Below are positions 1-7,131 of a DNA stretch of 16,146 nt, piece by piece. The notes beneath the pieces were generated by a model that worked only from the letters and a program-made list of their open reading frames with translations, did not search any database and was not told where the DNA came from. A program made the position numbers and the translations under genes. Within the stretch, counting starts at the first letter, position 1. Each line of letters starts with the position of its first letter. The stretch comes from Nitrospirota bacterium (GTDB lineage Bacteria > Nitrospirota_A > Leptospirillia > Leptospirillales > Leptospirillaceae), in contig JAKAAM010000018.1 of the NCBI GenBank assembly GCA_021802325.1, forward strand, positions 1 to 16,146, read 5' to 3'.

Positions 1-152
1 CTCCGGAGAACCGTCCGGATCAGGCCACGTTCCGGTGCGTGGTCTGCGACCACGCGGACCACGCCGACGTCAACGCGGCCAAGAATATTCTCAGGGCGGG
101 GCACGCCCGTTGCGCCTGTTCGGAGGCCCAAACCTCCGAGTCGGCAGCCTGA
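1..152 (+). CDS. tnpB: RNA-guided nuclease TnpB, C-terminal fragment (cut by window start)
   Basis: The reading frame starting at base 3 encodes the last 49 residues of a TnpB (OrfB) protein, ending at TGA 150-152. The visible part contains the second half of the TnpB zinc finger (CVVC) and then HADVNAAKNIL. In this family the aspartate of that motif is the third acidic residue of the RuvC nuclease site. The tail after it is short and Ala/Ser-rich. TnpB proteins are RNA-guided DNA nucleases that favour retention of the element at its donor site. The upstream RuvC-I and RuvC-II motifs are outside the window, so intactness cannot be judged. The identification rests on the strong motif and on the IS605-type right end immediately downstream. 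Confidence 0.85.
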   Translation, partial: PENRPDQATFRCVVCDHADHADVNAAKNILRAGHARCACSEAQTSESAA

Positions 153-238
153 CCGTTCAGGCCCGCCGATCCATCCCCGTCTCTCAAAGGGGAGATGGCA
201 GGAAGGAATCCCCTTCGTTCACGGGGGAGGATGTCAAC
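1..238 (+). mobile_element. IS200/IS605-family element, right (3') part only
   Basis: The window opens inside an element of the IS200/IS605 or IS607-like TnpB group. It contains the C-terminal codons of TnpB followed by about 85 bases of non-coding right end. The right end holds a series of short stem-loops and finishes with GGGGGAGGATGTCAAC, a layout typical of this family, whose right end stops at TCAA or TCAAC without terminal inverted repeats or a target duplication. The exact boundary is placed at 237-238 by resemblance. The left end, and any TnpA gene, lie outside the window. Confidence 0.8.
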
Positions 239-254
239 ATGTCTCAATCGGGTC
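147..254 (+). ncRNA. Putative omega (reRNA) 3' scaffold and guide segment
   Basis: TnpB guide RNAs are made from the 3' end of the element, and their guide is the flanking DNA just past the right end. Three potential stems are visible. The first is GCCTGA/TCAGGC (147-152 with 157-162), overlapping the tnpB stop. The second is CCATC..CCC paired with GGGGAGATGG, bulged, at about 172-199. The third is TCCCC/GGGGA (209-213 with 224-228). The predicted guide would begin at about 238-239 (atgtctcaatcgggtc...). The 5' limit of the RNA is unknown. Transcription is not shown, so this is inferred from family knowledge and position. Confidence 0.45.
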
Positions 255-1034
255 AAAGCTGATCAACGTCTGAACAAGCCCTTCAATTCTCTCATGGGCC
301 CACAGACGTCCTCCGGAGACTCCCAATCCCTTGAGAAGATGCAGCTCCCGAAGGCGCCCGGGAGGATCGAGAACATCCAAGACATCCTTGCCCAACGACG
401 GGAGAAGGCTCCAGTCCGGAAGATCGCTCCCCACAAGAGACTCGATGATTTTCTCCGTCCACCGGGGAATCGCCGGATCCTCATGACCCCGAGCCATTTC
501 CATGGCATTAAAGGAAAGCACTCCGGAGACAACCAGCAGGATCTTTTCCCTCCTCTTCGGACCCAAGGCACGAATTGCCTCCCCCAGGCGATGAGCGTGA
601 AGGACGCCTGAAAGCGATTGGGATACGGGAAGCACAGGGGTTGTCCCCTCGGGAAGAAGAAAGAACAGGGGGATCGAGATGGCATGGTCAATTCCATGGA
701 CTCCTGACGCCATCGCCAACCCCTTGGCCCGGCCGGCGGCCATCAGCCGCTCCCCCAGCTCCGGAGCCCCAGGAGGATCATACTGGTAATGATGGCCAAA
801 GCCTGAAAAATCCCTCGACGAGCGATGCTCGGAAGAGAGGTCCATCAAGGTGACATGCCGAACCTGCCACGCGGGCGTATAGGCGATGACAGCATCAAAG
901 GGCTCTCCCGAAAGGGTGAAAATCTCCTGACGAAAGCGGACAAAGGCGGCGGTCATTTCCCGGCGATCTCCCCGGCTCCAGGAGGAGAGCAGATCGGGGC
1001 TGTGGGGGGCCATCACCGGCCAGATCCGGCTCAC
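234..1034 (-). CDS. LigB/DODA-type extradiol dioxygenase-like protein, active site apparently degenerate
   Basis: This 266-residue protein has the outline of the class III (LigB/DODA) extradiol dioxygenase superfamily. It has MAPHSPDL near the N-terminus (His11), a DFSGF.HHYQYDPPGAPELGERL stretch (about 75-97), and GIDHAISIPLFFLLPE (115-129), which matches the GLDHG-WVPL block. Compared from memory with active members, the second metal-ligand position (usually an AHW-like motif) reads PAW at 54-56, and the GSGxxSH catalytic histidine position reads SGVLSFN (170-176). Ring cleavage is therefore doubtful. The GTG start overlaps the upstream methyltransferase stop by 4 nt (GTGA), which implies translational coupling. 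The TGA stop lies in the last bases of the neighbouring IS right end, so the native C-terminus has probably been replaced. The length is still close to the family norm. The family call is fairly secure, the activity is not. Confidence 0.65.
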   Translation of the reverse strand: MSRIWPVMAPHSPDLLSSWSRGDRREMTAAFVRFRQEIFTLSGEPFDAVIAYTPAWQVRHVTLMDLSSEHRSSRDFSGFGHHYQYDPPGAPELGERLMAAGRAKGLAMASGVHGIDHAISIPLFFLLPEGTTPVLPVSQSLSGVLHAHRLGEAIRALGPKRREKILLVVSGVLSFNAMEMARGHEDPAIPRWTEKIIESLVGSDLPDWSLLPSLGKDVLDVLDPPGRLRELHLLKGLGVSGGRLWAHERIEGLVQTLISFDPIETC

Positions 1035-2152
1035 CGGCCTGCCTCCCGGTCAAAGGGCTGTCCGTCGGGGTGGGCCAGACGAATGACGGGAAGCTCCTTC
1101 GGCCAATCCATCGCCCCTCTTCTGTCTCGGGGCGAGCCGGATCTCAGGGGCAAAACCAAGGGTGTCCCGATTGTCTCCCCCCGATGGAGACGCGTAAAGC
1201 TTCGCGTCAGATCGCTCCTGTTCCGATTCAGGAGACGAATTCTCCACCAGTTGTTCCCATCACAAAAATCTCCCGAGAAAAACCCCTTTTCCTTATGAAG
1301 AGGCGAGACCAATCGAAGCGACGGAGGGAGGGGTGTCCCCTCCAGACCAAAGAGAAGATAGGTCATCTTGAGGGCATCCTTGATGTGACCGAGCGACTCC
1401 GCCGTTTTCAGAAGTGTCTCCGAAAAATCTGCCGGACGATCTTCATGACACCAGTCGTCGGAATGGGCCAGAGCCGGACAGGGAGCGACTCTTCCTCCAG
1501 GGCACGGTGCCAGCAGGGTCAAGGGAAAATGACGGGATAGAAGAAGGTCTCCCAAAGAAAGGAGGGCCCGGGAAGATCTTTTGTCGGCAGGCTCAACTAG
1601 AAGCATGATCCCTCCCGGACGGAGTGTGTTCGATACCTCTTCGAGAAGATCCGCAAAGCTCTCGTCCCGATGCTCGTTTTCCGCCAGGCAGTTGGCCATG
1701 GTCACGATATCAAAGGAGCCGGGGAGAAATGGCCTCTCATCCGGCAGTGTTGCCCGGCTCACTGAGATGAAGAGTCGGGGATCCCGCGGCGCATTCACCG
1801 CATGGGACAAGGCCCCATCCGAGCGGTCAACGAGATGAAGGTCGAGAGGGCCATAAAACTCTGAAAGGAGCGCCGTGGCAATACCTTGGGAAAACTCGCC
1901 CGTCCCAGCCCCCAAGTCGAGCATCCGAAGACGATCCTTCAGGAAGAGCCTTGGAGAAGCTCGCCGCACAATCTCCCTCCCCAAGGATTCCCCCTTGGCG
2001 TGGCTGACCTCCCCATAATAGGCTCCATAGGCCTCACGTATTTCGAGTCGATCCATGTAGGAAGGATCAAGCGTTCTCCCGGTAAAGCCTTGAGAGAGAT
2101 TCGAGACATCTGTCGCGACTGGATTTCTGACGATACTCTTTCTGTTTTTCAC
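1031..2152 (-). CDS. Rsm22-like small ribosomal subunit methyltransferase with Fe-S type cysteines
   Basis: This 373-residue protein belongs to the Rsm22 (METTL17-like) family of SAM-dependent methyltransferases, which act on or help assemble the small ribosomal subunit. The SAM-binding motif I is LDLGAGTGEFS (78-88), with an acidic residue after strand 2 (LVDRS, 107-111). The family-specific segment PCPGGRVAPCPALAHSDDWC (216-235) gives Cys217, Cys225 and Cys235, followed by FCDG with Cys297. These four cysteines match those that bind a 4Fe-4S cluster in characterised members. The start is GTG with AGAGGA close upstream; a later ATG at residue 33 is possible but would remove part of the family N-terminus. 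It is divergent from hisS and coupled (4-nt overlap) to the downstream dioxygenase-like gene. The family assignment is confident; the exact rRNA target is unknown. Confidence 0.75.
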   Translation of the reverse strand: MKNRKSIVRNPVATDVSNLSQGFTGRTLDPSYMDRLEIREAYGAYYGEVSHAKGESLGREIVRRASPRLFLKDRLRMLDLGAGTGEFSQGIATALLSEFYGPLDLHLVDRSDGALSHAVNAPRDPRLFISVSRATLPDERPFLPGSFDIVTMANCLAENEHRDESFADLLEEVSNTLRPGGIMLLVEPADKRSSRALLSLGDLLLSRHFPLTLLAPCPGGRVAPCPALAHSDDWCHEDRPADFSETLLKTAESLGHIKDALKMTYLLFGLEGTPLPPSLRLVSPLHKEKGFFSGDFCDGNNWWRIRLLNRNRSDLTRSFTRLHRGETIGTPLVLPLRSGSPRDRRGAMDWPKELPVIRLAHPDGQPFDREAGR

Positions 2153-2186
2153 GATCCTCTGCTAAAATGAAGGTTCGTTTATCGGG

Positions 2187-2227
2187 GGCAGCGGCTCCCG
2201 CAAAAAGGATCTCCCGAGCGGGCTGCC
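2187..2227 (+). other. Imperfect stem-loop in the hisS leader
   Basis: GGCAGC (2187-2192) pairs with GCTGCC (2222-2227), and GCTC (2194-2197) can pair with GAGC (2216-2219) inside it. It lies in the 129-bp divergent region between the methyltransferase gene and hisS. No T-box element, U-run or His-codon leader peptide was seen, so a regulatory role is only a possibility. Confidence 0.25.
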
Positions 2228-2281
2228 TCTCTCCCCATCCATGGTGAAGATCCGCGGACATCATTATACGGAAAGGCAATC

Positions 2282-3577
2282 ATGAAGTATCAGGCCCCTC
2301 GAGGCGTCAAAGATCTTCTCCCCCCGGAGTCAGGCTCCTTCAGGCAACTCGAGGACGAGGTTCGAAGACTCTTTGCCCTGTCAGGGTTCCAGGAAGTACG
2401 GTTGCCAATCTTTGAGTCGGCGGCCCTCTTTACCCGATCGATAGGAGAATCCACCGACATCGTGGAGAAGGAGATGTACCTTTTCGAGGGAAAAGGGGGA
2501 GAGACGCTCGCGCTTCGGCCCGAAGGGACCGCATCCCTTCTTCGAGCGGCGATCGAACATCGCCTTGCGGAACCGGGACGGACCTCCCGGCTCTTCTATC
2601 AGGGACCGATGTTCCGGCACGAACGTCCACAGGCGGGCCGGCTCCGACAGTTTCACCAGGCAGGCGCAGAAATCCTGGGCCCCAATGACCCAGACACCGA
2701 TGCCGACCTGATTGCCACTGTCAGCCGATATGCCCAAGCGACAGGAATCCCGGGTTCCCGGCTTCTCATCAACAGTATGGGGTGCGAAAACTGCCGTCCC
2801 GAGTACAGGAAACGGTTGCTCTCCTATCTCGAGGGACAAAAGAATCTCCTTTGTGAAACCTGTGTGCGGCGCATCGCCACCAATCCGCTCCGCGTTCTCG
2901 ACTGCAAGGTTGAGGGCTGCCAGGCAGTCCTCGATGCGGCACCAGCCATCACCGACTCACTCTGTCCCGCGTCCCGCGATCATTTCGAGCGGGTCCGCCA
3001 GGCACTCTCGGAGGGTGACATCCCGTATACCCTTTCTCACCGGCTTGTTCGAGGTCTCGACTATTACACGGAAACGGCTTTTGAATGGGTCTCCGATGCC
3101 CTGGGGGCCCAATCGACATGGGCGGCCGGAGGACGCTACAACGGCCTCGTGAGCTCCCTCGGCGGTCCCGACGTTCCGGGAGTCGGACTTGCCATCGGGA
3201 TCGAACGTCTCTTTCTTTTGAGGGAAAAGGCCGGGACTCTCCCAGTCTCCAAGGAGCCCCCGGTTATGATTGCCCTTCACCCCCTCGACAATGACAGCCG
3301 CCCCTATGTTCGAACACTTTTGGCCGGATTGAGGGAAGAGGGGATTTCCTGCGTGGGTCTCTTTGGCTCCAACCGTCTGAAGAAGGCCTTCGTCTCGGCC
3401 GAAAGAGAAGGCGCCCGCTACATCGGACTCGCCGGTGAAAGCGAACGCTCAGACGGAACCTTGACCATCAAGGATCTGAAAACAGGAGTCCAGCACACCC
3501 TGCCCGGCCACCCGGCCCATGACCTTGCCCGAATTCTCCGGGCTGGACTCCAGCTCCCCATCGATCCCTCCGCCTGA
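2282..3577 (+). CDS. hisS: Histidine--tRNA ligase
   Basis: This 431-residue class II aminoacyl-tRNA synthetase charges tRNA(His) with histidine in the cytosol. The N-terminal APRGVKDLLP (5-14) is the family signature. LRPEGTAS (78-85) is the histidine/ATP-binding block, and motif 2 is FRHERPQAGRLRQFHQAGAE (111-130). The histidine-specific RGLDYYTETAFEW follows at about 257-269, then AAGGRYNGLV, and motif 3 GVGLAIGIERL at about 300-312. The last ~100 residues form the HGTP anticodon-binding domain. The length is normal for the bacterial enzyme. The ATG start is preceded by GGAAAGG. It is a single-gene unit, with a divergent gene upstream and the convergent ccoG 68 bp downstream. A CxxC pair near 169 and further cysteines near 191-213 resemble the Cys-rich insertion seen in many HisRS proteins. 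Confidence 0.97.
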   Translation: MKYQAPRGVKDLLPPESGSFRQLEDEVRRLFALSGFQEVRLPIFESAALFTRSIGESTDIVEKEMYLFEGKGGETLALRPEGTASLLRAAIEHRLAEPGRTSRLFYQGPMFRHERPQAGRLRQFHQAGAEILGPNDPDTDADLIATVSRYAQATGIPGSRLLINSMGCENCRPEYRKRLLSYLEGQKNLLCETCVRRIATNPLRVLDCKVEGCQAVLDAAPAITDSLCPASRDHFERVRQALSEGDIPYTLSHRLVRGLDYYTETAFEWVSDALGAQSTWAAGGRYNGLVSSLGGPDVPGVGLAIGIERLFLLREKAGTLPVSKEPPVMIALHPLDNDSRPYVRTLLAGLREEGISCVGLFGSNRLKKAFVSAEREGARYIGLAGESERSDGTLTIKDLKTGVQHTLPGHPAHDLARILRAGLQLPIDPSA

Positions 3578-3601
3578 AGCCGACCTTATGTCCCCCGAAT
3601 G

Positions 3602-3636
3602 CGGGAGGGCAGAGGTCTCCCTCGCGCATCCTCCCG
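3602..3636. terminator. Possible hairpin between convergent hisS and ccoG
   Basis: CGGGAGG (3602-3608) is a perfect inverted repeat of CCTCCCG (3630-3636), with a 21-nt loop that can pair further (GAGG/CCTC). It lies in the 68-bp convergent intergenic space, where a bidirectional terminator is expected. There is no U-run on either side, so intrinsic termination is uncertain. Confidence 0.3.
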
Positions 3637-3645
3637 AACAATCGG

Positions 3646-4977
3646 TCACCCCTGCGAGGGGCTGGGAATATAAACCGTGGCGTTTTGACGGAACTGGCCT
3701 GGCTTGGGGGTAAAGCTCTTCACTTCGACCTGGAAATTATGGAGTCCCGGAGCGAGGACTCCCGACGGCCCCACCGTCATGACAACCTTCCGGTGCTCAC
3801 CCGGCGGCACGGATACCTCCGTTTGGCCGAAGGTCACATTGGAGGGCGGCAGCCCCTCCTCACCCAGAACAAAACGCTCAGGACGCGGTGTCTTGTTGTA
3901 GAGTCCAACCTCGAACTGGTCGAATCTTCCGGGAACCTGACTGAAGGTCACCCGATAGGGCGAATAGGTGACGATCCCATAGATAAAAAGAGAAAGAGGA
4001 ACGAGGCTAAAAAGCGTGGCGACGACAAATCTCACCGTTCCCGGAGAAAGCCGCCTCGCCTTGGTCGTTCCATCCTCCGCTACATAGACGCCGTTTTTGT
4101 GAAAGGTCAAAAGCGACGGCTTCCCATGTTTGCCCATATAATCCTCGCAGACAACCACACATTCCCCACAGTTGATGCAGCGGGAATAGTTCTTGGTATC
4201 CCGGGGATCGATATCGATAAAGCAAGATTTGACACACAGGTTGCACCCGGTGCACTCCGCTCGGCGGCTATGGTCAAAGGCCACCTTGAGAGTGTCATCG
4301 GTCTTGAACATGTGCTGCCAGAGCGGATAGGGACAGACCCATTTGCACCAGTAGTGGCGTACGAGAAGAAGATTCAGGAACATGACCCCGCCAATCCCCA
4401 AAACCAGCCAGTAAGCCGTATGGTTGGCTCCCGTCAGGAGATCGTGAAAGAGGGTCCGGGGAGGAATGACATAGGCGGTGATGATGACCGAAACGGTAAG
4501 GGAAAAGAGTGTCACCCCACCGACAAAGATTGTCCATTGGCCAAGCTTTCTGAGAAGCCCCACCTTCTTTGGCCGGACCCCGGAGAGAGAGACCTCCCCG
4601 AAGCCTGGCCCCAGAGCTGCGGAGCCGAAGGAAAACTTTGCCAACGCATTGGTCCACTCTGAAAAAGTATTTTGAATACAGGCCCATCCACAGTAGACCA
4701 TTCCAAGCATGGCATAGACCGCCGTCATCGCGGAGATGACAAAGATCCAGAAGGGAAGGATCAGAAAGAAATCACTCCACCACACCTGATATCCCATGAT
4801 GACAAATCGGCCGGTGGAGAGATCGATATGAAAGAGACCTGTAAAAGGAAGGGCAATAAGAAGAACAATGAAGGCCACCTGAACGATGGTCCGGACCTGA
4901 GTTACCCGAAGGCCTCCGGCAACCTTTGCAGGCTTGCCGATTTTTGGCATCGGGATCAGTGGCTGAGTCTGTTCCAT
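3646..4977 (-). CDS. ccoG: Cytochrome cbb3 oxidase accessory polyferredoxin CcoG/FixG
   Basis: This 443-residue membrane ferredoxin of the CcoG/FixG/RdxA family is implicated in copper reduction and delivery during cbb3 oxidase assembly. There are transmembrane helices at about 28-50, 70-95, 148-170 and 189-207, and one more at about 317-337. Two 4Fe-4S motifs are complete: Cys242-245-248-252 (CTGCNLCVKSC) and Cys267-270-273-277 (CINCGECVVVC). A C211KWVC215P motif lies at the membrane edge. A C-terminal IgFixG-like beta domain (about 345-440) starts with YSPYRVTF. The usual CxxxCP motif reads C96GWAC100I here, and the fourth Cys of the first cluster lacks its customary proline. The start is ATG with AGAGGG about 10 nt upstream. 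It is the last gene of the large minus-strand cluster, 37 nt after the preceding gene. No ccoH or ccoI (copper ATPase) gene accompanies it in this window. Confidence 0.88.
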   Translation of the reverse strand: MEQTQPLIPMPKIGKPAKVAGGLRVTQVRTIVQVAFIVLLIALPFTGLFHIDLSTGRFVIMGYQVWWSDFFLILPFWIFVISAMTAVYAMLGMVYCGWACIQNTFSEWTNALAKFSFGSAALGPGFGEVSLSGVRPKKVGLLRKLGQWTIFVGGVTLFSLTVSVIITAYVIPPRTLFHDLLTGANHTAYWLVLGIGGVMFLNLLLVRHYWCKWVCPYPLWQHMFKTDDTLKVAFDHSRRAECTGCNLCVKSCFIDIDPRDTKNYSRCINCGECVVVCEDYMGKHGKPSLLTFHKNGVYVAEDGTTKARRLSPGTVRFVVATLFSLVPLSLFIYGIVTYSPYRVTFSQVPGRFDQFEVGLYNKTPRPERFVLGEEGLPPSNVTFGQTEVSVPPGEHRKVVMTVGPSGVLAPGLHNFQVEVKSFTPKPGQFRQNATVYIPSPSQG

Positions 4978-5014
4978 TGGAAGAGAAGTCCCTCTAGATT
5001 ATAGGGTGACGGCC

Positions 5015-5353
5015 TTACTCTTCCCCTTCATCGTCAGGATGCTCCGAGCGGGAGGAAGGCCCACCGATTGGCCTCATTTCCTTCCCGTGACCCGGTTTTT
5101 CGAGCTCCTTCTTGAAATACCAGGAGATCCCCAGATAAAGGAAGACCGGAATGAGGATGCCCAAAAGAAAGAAGAGATAGGCAAACCAAGGGAGCCCCAA
5201 GGTGACGTGGACGTACCGGGGAAGATAGGCCCATGCCGGAGCTGGCAGGAATACAGCCCCTCCTCCCCATAGTGAACCCAGCAGAAGGGGTTTGTAAAGA
5301 AGCCCCCCCCGCATCCCCTCGGAGGGCTTTTCCAATAGAGCGTCCATCCCCAC
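5015..5353 (-). CDS. Small exported or membrane protein of unknown function
   Basis: This 112-residue protein is not recognised. A hydrophobic stretch at about 20-42 ends in PAPAWA, which looks like a signal-peptidase site, although it may act as an anchor. A second strong helix spans about 54-79. The basic/acidic tail (81-112) is rich in Glu, Asp, Ser and Pro and is probably cytoplasmic. The GTG start directly follows the TAG of the upstream CcoN-like gene; an ATG two codons later (5345-5347) is an alternative. Its position between the CcoN-like gene and ccoG suggests a structural or assembly part of the same membrane complex, but this is context only. Confidence 0.7.
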   Translation of the reverse strand: MGMDALLEKPSEGMRGGLLYKPLLLGSLWGGGAVFLPAPAWAYLPRYVHVTLGLPWFAYLFFLLGILIPVFLYLGISWYFKKELEKPGHGKEMRPIGGPSSRSEHPDDEGEE

Positions 5354-5941
5354 CTAGGAACGACCTTCGCCGGCAGTCGCCACCGCGGGAGAGATCCCCC
5401 CCGAAAGCTCCTCGCGCTCGTTTTCAGGAAGGCTCTTCCGGCCCTTGGCGACCTGAACCGTCATATAAATGTTGTAGGCGAAGATAATGTTGGCCAGGAG
5501 AACAAAGAGGCCGAAAATCCCGACCATCTCCATGTAGGGGGCTTCGACGGGCTTGATGTCGGCCACATTTCCGTGAAGGAGGATCATCCCTCCTTTGTAG
5601 CCGGCAATGCAGAATGCCAGAACCATTCCCACCAGACTGATATTGTGCATCCAGAAGTGAATTCGCAGGAGACGGTAGCTATAGAGAGGTCCGGCATAGA
5701 TCTTCGGAACGATGTAGTACATGGAGCCAAAGATGGCCATCTCAACCCAGCCCAGCAGGTTGATATGGGTATGGCCAAGGACGATCAGATCAGAGGGTCC
5801 GCCGGCCCCTGCCTGAACAAAGTTTCGGAAGGTCTCAACCCCTCCCATCACGGCACCCCATGAGAAGCCGATGATTGCATACAGGAGGCAGGCATAGTAG
5901 AACTTCATGATGTAATCCTTGATTCGCTCGTCCCTTGTCAT
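5354..5941 (-). CDS. Short CcoN-like protein A (C-terminal four-helix module of cbb3 subunit I)
   Basis: This 195-residue protein has four predicted helices (about 13-34, 54-78, 91-114, 137-160). It aligns by eye with helices 9-12 of CcoN. GHTHINLLGWVEMAIFGSMY (56-75) matches the GHxHxGALGW...YYLVPRL block, where the two histidines (His57, His59) ligate the haems. GPLYSYRLLRIHFWMHNISL (84-103) and IIFAYNIYMTV (152-162) match the following segments. The other eight helices of CcoN, including the CuB histidines, are absent. ATG at 5941 is preferred because GGAG lies 6 nt upstream; ATG 5953 and TTG 5989 are weaker. It lies 51 nt downstream of the FGE-like gene and abuts the next gene. It may be a haem-binding subunit that pairs with its paralogue at 7132-7707. 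Catalytic oxidase activity is not expected from this protein alone. Confidence 0.75.
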   Translation of the reverse strand: MTRDERIKDYIMKFYYACLLYAIIGFSWGAVMGGVETFRNFVQAGAGGPSDLIVLGHTHINLLGWVEMAIFGSMYYIVPKIYAGPLYSYRLLRIHFWMHNISLVGMVLAFCIAGYKGGMILLHGNVADIKPVEAPYMEMVGIFGLFVLLANIIFAYNIYMTVQVAKGRKSLPENEREELSGGISPAVATAGEGRS

Positions 5942-5992
5942 TTCTCTCTCCATCCTTTCCTGACCTTGACTGTTCCTTCTCCCGCCCAAACG

Positions 5993-7126
5993 TTACCTGG
6001 CGGCATCCTTGCAAAGCCGGAATCCGAAAAAGTCTGAGGCATACACCGGCCAAGTGGGATTTCTTGCTGTCACGCGGGCGCTGTATTGATCACTCTTCCA
6101 TGAGCCTCCCCGCAACACGTAATAGCTTTTTCCCGCCACGGGGTGGAGGGCCCCTGTGGGATCCACCCGATAGGCGTAAAATCGGGCCTTGTTCGCCGTG
6201 CTCCCAGGATAGGGGCGATAGGGCGAGCTTGTCCACTCGAAGACATTTCCCGCCATATCGAGGACTCCATAGGGGCTTGCTCCCATGGGATAGCGGTTCA
6301 CGGGAGAGGTATCCCCCACCGTGTAGTTGGCGTTTGCCCGCCGCGGGTCCCATTCATTTCCCCAAGGCCACATGCGTTTGTCCTCTCCTCGGGCCGCCTT
6401 TTCCCATTCCTCTTCGGTACAGAGGCGGGCCCTGCGGAATCGTGCATAATCCCGGGCATTTTCCATGGAGACAAATGTGACCGGATAGTCACCGCGTCCG
6501 GGAGGGTAGGTGCCATTTTTCCAGTTGGCCGGAGGAAGATAGTGGAGCTTATCGACAAATTCCTTGTACTCGCGATTGGTCACAAGGGTTTTTTCGATGA
6601 GGTAGGGGGGAAGGTAGACTTTGTGGATGGGCTTTTCGTCGAAGTTGGCGAAACTATCCTCGGCTCCCATCCAGAAAGGGCCTGCCGGAATCAGGACATA
6701 TCCTTCAGGGACCTTATACCCGGAGGCATCTACATGGATCTGGGGCGTAGGAGCCAGATCCTTTCCCTCAGCCAGCTTTTGAGAGGCAGCCCCCTGGATC
6801 TGGGCATTCTTGGAACCGGGAAGTGCCTCGGTAAGAACTCCGCCCATGGGCCGGAACTCTCCTGGCTCGGCTCCGTGTTTACGGATCGAGGCGGTGGAGA
6901 GGCGGACAATTCTGTTGGATGCCAACCCGACCACATGAACAGCCCCTGCAATGAGGATGAGCAGGACAATGGTTATGCTGATGGCCTTCCAGGGGAGCTG
7001 CCACGGAGACATCTCGGCAGGAGCCAGATCGTCATCATCGGATGAGGTGATTTTCTTTGACGGAGTTTCCTCTCCCGCTGGGGCATGGGGATCCCCGTGA
7101 TCATGAGTCTTGTTCAAATCATCCAT
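5993..7126 (-). CDS. Membrane-anchored FGE/SUMF1-domain protein
   Basis: This 377-residue protein has a charged His/Asp-rich cytoplasmic N-terminus (1-45), one transmembrane helix (48-68), a linker (70-140), and a C-terminal formylglycine-generating-enzyme-type domain (about 140-376) facing the periplasm. Domain motifs are IPAGPFWMG (146-154), EKTLVTNREYKEF (178-190), RLCTEEEWEKAARGE (234-248), WPWGNEW (253-259), GVLDMAGNVFEWT (287-299), VLRGGSW (337-343) and FFGFRLC (366-372). The copper-binding cysteines of true FGE, in an SYCxRYR-like position, are not present: this stretch reads DQYSARVTARN. Sulfatase activation is therefore unlikely, and a structural or other oxidative role is more plausible. 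FGE-domain proteins such as NirV also occur beside respiratory genes. ATG 7126 starts 5 nt after the upstream stop. Inclusion in the operon suggests a role in assembling or modifying the complex. Confidence 0.85.
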   Translation of the reverse strand: MDDLNKTHDHGDPHAPAGEETPSKKITSSDDDDLAPAEMSPWQLPWKAISITIVLLILIAGAVHVVGLASNRIVRLSTASIRKHGAEPGEFRPMGGVLTEALPGSKNAQIQGAASQKLAEGKDLAPTPQIHVDASGYKVPEGYVLIPAGPFWMGAEDSFANFDEKPIHKVYLPPYLIEKTLVTNREYKEFVDKLHYLPPANWKNGTYPPGRGDYPVTFVSMENARDYARFRRARLCTEEEWEKAARGEDKRMWPWGNEWDPRRANANYTVGDTSPVNRYPMGASPYGVLDMAGNVFEWTSSPYRPYPGSTANKARFYAYRVDPTGALHPVAGKSYYVLRGGSWKSDQYSARVTARNPTWPVYASDFFGFRLCKDAAR

Positions 7127-7131
7127 CCTGG

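Noticed and set aside
2153..2281. T-box or histidine leader peptide before hisS
   Set aside because: Only a modest imperfect stem was found; there is no T-box core, no His-codon run and no terminator.
3685..4662. 325-codon plus-strand frame
   Set aside because: Antisense to ccoG, which carries complete ferredoxin motifs; the frame has a random, highly charged composition.
5303..5311. Run of eight or more C residues as a possible programmed frameshift or sequencing error
   Set aside because: The 112-residue frame is continuous on both sides, with a sensible signal-like sequence and helix; no alternative frame joins to a recognisable domain.
6143..7045. 300-codon plus-strand frame
   Set aside because: Antisense to the FGE-domain gene; no recognisable motif and no ribosome site in context.
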